Source: Amoebidium appalachense (Eukaryota > Ichthyosporea). From it: a stretch of 64,000 bases of DNA. How positions within the stretch are numbered: position 1 is the stretch's first letter; every line of letters starts with the position of its first letter. Location of the stretch: the NCBI GenBank assembly GCA_963693365.1, contig CAVNZM010000001.1, positions 17,608,001 to 17,672,000 of the forward strand, written 5' to 3'. The notes under the pieces are model-generated. The model worked only from the letters and a program-made list of their open reading frames with translations, was not told the DNA's origin and did no database searches. This document shows positions 60,299 through 64,000 of this stretch, piece by piece. The position numbers and the translations under genes are program-made.

Positions 60299-61919
60299 AG
60301 CTTCTGCCAAGCAGAATGGGAGTAGGGGCCAGTGATTGCAAGGGATGCAGGGGGGGGGGGGGGGGGGGGGGGGGGGGAGAGACACCACCGTCGGGGTTGA
60401 AGGTAGAGAGGGCAAGAGGCCCGGGGTGGGGTGGGGGGGGGGGGGGGGGGGGGGGACAGTAGGTGCCATATGGAGGGCTGTCCCATGGTTTGGGGGGAGG
60501 GGGAGTGGGGAAGGATCGTGGGCACATGGGTTTGGGGGGAAGGCAGAGAGGGGGAAAGGATTGTGATCACAAGGGTTTAGGGGGAGGAAGGGGGAAGGAT
60601 TGTAGGTACATGGGTTTAGGGGGGAGGGGGGGGGGGAAGATTTTGGGGGAAAGGGAGGCCTGGGGAAAGTATGTGGGCACATGGGTTTGGGGGGAAGGAG
60701 GGGGAAGGGTTTTGGGGGAGAGGGAGGGGAAAGTATGTGGGCACATGGGTTTGGGGGGAGGGAGGGGGAAAGGATTGTGTGGGCACTGAAGTCTCGTGAA
60801 GGGCCATGTGGTAAGGGAAGCTAGAACATGCATGGCTGCTCGGAGATGCCCTCTCACACAGTGCGGCACCCCAGAGATCCGGGCGCAGGTATTTACACGG
60901 GACTGCAGCCACCAGGAGATTGAGCCCGTGATCCAGCGCATCTCTGCCACCACGGCGGCGCTCAACAGCAAGGGCCCGGCCTTCTTCTACACAGATCGGT
61001 GCTGCCAAGACCGGGCGTTTGTTGAGCGCATGTTTCCAACCCTAGCCCGGCCAAAATGCCCCGTCCGTCTGAACGAGGCTGCGCTGGTAAGCGTGACGGA
61101 CGGTCTGCCTGGGCTGGAGCTGCCGGCCAACTACCCTAAGCCGGTGTACACCGACTGCCAGGGGGCGGTGGTGGCTACAGCGGCCATTCGTGCCGACCTG
61201 GAGGGGCAGCAGCACCGCGTGGTGGGGCTGGACTGCGAGTGGGTCTATCGGGTGGGCCAGGCGCGGTCCAAGGTTTGCACGCTGCAGATTGCCACCGCAC
61301 GGGCCGTGTACATCTTCCACTTGGCACGCATGGGCCCCAACCACAGCCCGCCCGCGCGGCTGGTGGACGAGCTGATTGCGCTGCTTAGGGACCCCAGCAT
61401 CATCAAGGTGGGCAAGCAGATCGGCACGGACTCGGCCCACCTCAACAAGGACTACGGCACCCCTGTGGCCAGCTATCTGGAGCTGGGCCGGTTCTGCTAT
61501 GCCCGTGCAGCTATCACCTCTGCGGCCCGGGGCTTGGCCGACATCACTGCCCAGGTCATAGGCAAGAAGCTGCCCAAGCCGGCACTTGTTCGATGCTCCA
61601 ACTGGCACGAGCCGCTATCAGAGGTGCAGGCCACCTACGCTGCCCTTGATGCATATGCGTCCCTGCAGGTCTACTCGGCCGTGGTCGATAGGCCAAACCT
61701 GTCAGGTGTGTATCCCACCTGCTTTTTGCCCCAGTGCTTATGTGCTTATGCCAGATATAGAAAGATTGTGGGCCCCCCAGAGGAGAGGGGAGGGGGAGGG
61801 GGGGAGGGGGGGGGGGGGGGGGGGGGGTGGCTGACCACATGGGCCAGTGTTCCAGTTGTGTTATGCTGGGTGTCGGGTGGCTATCAAAGGAGGGGGTGAT
61901 TGGTGGTGGTGGTGGTGGT

Positions 61920-61954
<35 letters not shown>

Positions 61955-62779
61955 CTATAGCACTGTTAACACGTGCAAGTGCCACACAAGCTGGGCACTG
62001 GGAGAGGGGGGGGGGGGGGAGGGAGAAGGGGGGGGGGGGGGGGGGGGGGGGGGGTTGCTAAGGAATATGCATTTGATTTTTGTGGAGCGAAGAGAAAAAC
62101 GTTGGTGCTGTGGCTTTTTGGCTGAGTTTTTTGCTTCCCTCTATGACATGCAGCGCGGCTTCATGCAAAGGCACTCGGTGAAGGGGTTGAGATTGTGCCC
62201 CGGCGGGGCCCACATGCTGCAGCAGCCACCGGGGTGGTGCTGGCTGTGCAGCCGGAGCGCTGGGGGGGCATGAAGGTGGGCAAGAAGCATGCAGTGGTGC
62301 GGGTGGATCAGGTGCTGTCGCCGGCCATGCAGGTGCCCTTTGGCCCCGACAAGGGCAAGACCCTGGGAGAGCTGGGCCCGCCGCCCTTTGAGCTGATGGT
62401 GCACCTGCAGTGGCTACGGCCCATTCAGCCCCCACCGGACCCAGGTGCCGAGGTGCCGGTGGTCCCTGACCCAGCCCCTCCCCCTGCCGAGCAGCAGCAA
62501 CCCCTTGCCGGCCCACAGGCACCCCCCCAGGACCCCCAGGCAGCCCCGGGGGGCCTTGAGGCAGCCCCAGGGGGACCCGAGGCAGCTCCCAGAGAGGGCA
62601 TGTTGGGCCAGGCACCGCCTGGGGAGGTGGTGTGGCAGACTGTGCTGAATGACGCCTTCCACTCCATTGCAAACACGGCGGACGGCACGTACAAGTCACA
62701 CCCCCGCAGGGCTGAGTACGCACGCGCACTCAGCGAGGCAATATTTGTGTGGAATGAAGAGGATTACGGACATGTGAAG
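57606..62779 (+). CDS. Transposase-like protein fused to WRN-type 3'-5' exonuclease, copy 2
   Basis: Four exons, 57606-58755, 59719-59907, 60875-61705 and 62154-62779, join in phases 1, 1, 1 and leave 932 codons in phase 0. The first intron is GC-AG (CAG|GCAAGT). Order: GGAREGAGRKKK basic patch (~20-30), acidic linker (~118-140), zinc-type domain (CPFDDHYVDPHNH ~206, CDTC ~255, FPAYLSHRSG ~280) like fungal DUF6729, then a possible DDE/RNase H-fold core (D418 in KADHTF, D487 in FYTDRC). The exonuclease follows: Exo I GLDCEW (D566, E568), Exo II KQIGTD (D632), Exo III TYAALDAY (Y701, D705), all DEDDy residues present, so possibly active on DNA 3' ends. Exon 4 has a beta-rich module (KHAVVRVDQVLSPAMQVP), a Pro/Ala-rich linker and a helix ending FVWNEEDYGHVK. 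Continuation beyond is broken by deletion. Confidence 0.75.
58991..59340. repeat. Poly(G), (GGT)n and GT runs in copy 2 intron 1
   Basis: Poly(G) at about 59009-59042, (GGT)n then G at about 59095-59148, and poly(G) at about 59300-59337. Confidence 0.9.
60480..60790. repeat. G-rich minisatellite, about six units
   Basis: The phrase (gggcaca)tgggtttggggggaagg...aaggattgtg recurs about every 50-60 bases with variation, inside copy 2 intron 2. Confidence 0.8.
61800..62054. repeat. Poly(G) and (GGT)n runs in copy 2 intron 3
   Basis: G-runs at about 61808-61827, 61919-61954 and 62031-62054, with GGT units before the second. Confidence 0.9.
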
Positions 62780-62979
62780 GTGCCCCCCTCCCCCCCCCCC
62801 CCCCCAAAATAAAAAATAAAAAATAAAAATAAAAAAAACGGCAACAACAACATGCGTGACTGACGCGCACACACACATACACTCGTTAGCACACACTCAC
62901 CATTCCACCCACAACCATGCACACCTTCGACAAAACTTCTGAGGGAAGAGAGAGAGCCTGAGCCTCAGAGAGAGGGGGG

Positions 62980-62983
62980 GCAA

Positions 62984-63052
<69 letters not shown>
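62980..63052. repeat. Poly(G) run in copy 2 intron 4
   Basis: About 65 G, preceded by GAGAGAGCCTGAGCCTCAGAGAGAG and followed by the intron segment shared with copy 1. Confidence 0.95.
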
Positions 63053-63262
63053 GGGGGGAGGAGAGTGGGGGTTATTCATATGCCTAGAGAGAAATAATGT
63101 AGGGTTGTGGGGGGAAAGAGCCACATGCATTTTTTACTTGTGTTGGGGGAGAAGATGGGGGGGGTGGAGGGGAGGGGTCCTACAATAACGGCAGGTATCA
63201 AAGTCTACCAAACCCAAATTGCAGTGTGCGTAGTAAATTAATATTGGCATCCTGCCTCACAG

Positions 63263-64000
63263 GGGGTGCCAATGGCGTGATGGGCGGGCCAGAGGACTGT
63301 GAGGTCGAGGAGGGTGACGGTGCTGCCATGGGGGGGGGCAACCAGGTGGCGCGTGGTGCACCACAGCCGGACCCTGCACTGAGGGGCGACTACAAGTTCC
63401 TGGCGCAGAAGCAACATGTGGCCATCCCCTTCCTTCCGGTGCTTACCCCTCAGGAGCGCAAGCTATTCAGCACGCTGCTCCTGGGCACCTACAAGGCACA
63501 TGCAAAGCCCAACGGCCAGCTGTTCGAGGCTTTGGCCCAAGACTTCAACAAGGCTGCCTCTGTGGCTGGGGGAATCTACATGAAGGATGCGGCCTACATC
63601 AAGAAGCATTTCGACAAGTGGAAGACCTGGCAGACGGCACATGCACAGCGCTCCACACACGAGGGCCTGGCAGATCACCGCAAGCGTATGCGCGAGGAGA
63701 GGGCAGACGCTGTGCCAGCAACCATACGGCCTGCCCCCTTGCCACCCCTCCCTGTTCCAGACGGTGTCGATGCAGGGGCGCAGCGTGAGCGGCCCTTGCC
63801 CATGCTAGTGGGCAAAAAGCATCGCAACATTGGCCCTGAGGGGCCCCTGCAGATGGATTTGCCGGTGCCCCCTCCTATGCAGCCACCCCAGAGAGCCCCC
63901 AAGACCTGCAAGACGTGTGGCCGCCAGGGCAAGGGCTGCCCCGGCTCCAATCGGGCCAAGAGCTGCCCACGTTGGGTTGCAGCCAATCAGGATGCCATGC
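63263..64000 (+). pseudogene. 3' coding fragment of copy 2 with internal deletion
   Basis: After the acceptor cctgcctcacag (63262) the sequence starts GGGGTGC as in copy 1 exon 53001, then jumps to CAATGGCGTGATGGG, which in copy 1 lies about 900 bases further on (near 52095). Codons for VLEQKG through GTNEVEG are missing. Read in phase 0 from exon 4 it hits TGA at 63278. The other frame (from 63268) stays open to the window end and reads like copy 1, with roughly ten substitutions by eye and one 3-base deletion (ADAAVP versus ADAVP). That pattern suggests former coding constraint. The fragment repeats the PVLTPQERKLF, HFDKWKTWQ and CKTCG motifs. Confidence 0.75.

Larger units (their letters stand above)
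57606..64000 (+). mobile_element. Transposon-like copy 2, runs off the window
   Basis: Covers the N-terminal and central exons, the large intron 62780-63262, and the 3' coding fragment. It is inverted relative to copy 1. The left boundary is unknown; no terminal inverted repeat was recognised in 57180-57605. Confidence 0.5.

Overview
This window looks like nuclear DNA of a eukaryote, most likely a unicellular holozoan (an animal relative, for example an ichthyosporean), though no species can be named. The reasons are spliced genes with canonical GT-AG junctions, a tyrosine-signalling adaptor with an SH2 domain, a DNAJC12-type J protein and an SLC44/Pns1 transporter. Introns and spacers are packed with long poly(C)/poly(G) runs and (AC)n/(GT)n microsatellites. 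Most long open frames here are translations of those repeats and are not genes. Two 500-N gaps (9274-9773 and 48283-48782) mark scaffold joins.

Layout. 724-7085 (+): the 3' part of a multi-exon TPR gene that probably begins outside the window. About 7870-9273: an AT-rich block of foreign composition with an 88-bp tandem repeat, ending at a gap. 9774-15300: low-complexity spacer with a 104-bp dispersed repeat. 15858-20270 (+): a three-exon adaptor with YExP motifs and a C-terminal SH2 domain. 22257-27138 (-): a six-exon choline-transporter-like (SLC44/Pns1) gene whose exons join in frame to 524 residues. 27139-34333: spacer with GC-rich palindromes and a large duplicated AC/GA-rich segment. 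34334-36940 (+): a two-exon Myb/SANT-like nuclear protein. 38824-44845 (-): a five-exon DNAJC12-type gene, including a 31-nt microexon. 44846-50844: spacer with a small hypothetical gene and the C-terminus of a coiled-coil protein cut by the second gap. 50845-53260 (-) and 57606-64000 (+): two inverted, damaged copies of one large transposon-like gene family. Assembled across both copies, its order is an N-terminal zinc-binding domain (like fungal DUF6729), a possible DDE/RNase H-fold core, a WRN-type DEDDy 3'-5' exonuclease, a small beta-rich domain, and a C-terminal half with a GTNEVEG motif and a Cys-rich knuckle.

The cellular genes are unrelated housekeeping and signalling genes; no operon or pathway links them. 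Two observations stand out. First, the repeats are ordered within introns: on the sense strand C-runs often follow 5' splice sites, CA repeats often precede 3' splice sites, and several introns carry (GT)n near the donor and (AC)n near the acceptor, so the pre-mRNA could fold and bring its splice sites together. Second, the transposase-like/exonuclease family has GC-AG introns and resembles large multidomain proteins of basidiomycete fungi. All gene models come from reading the sequence by eye and have no transcript support.
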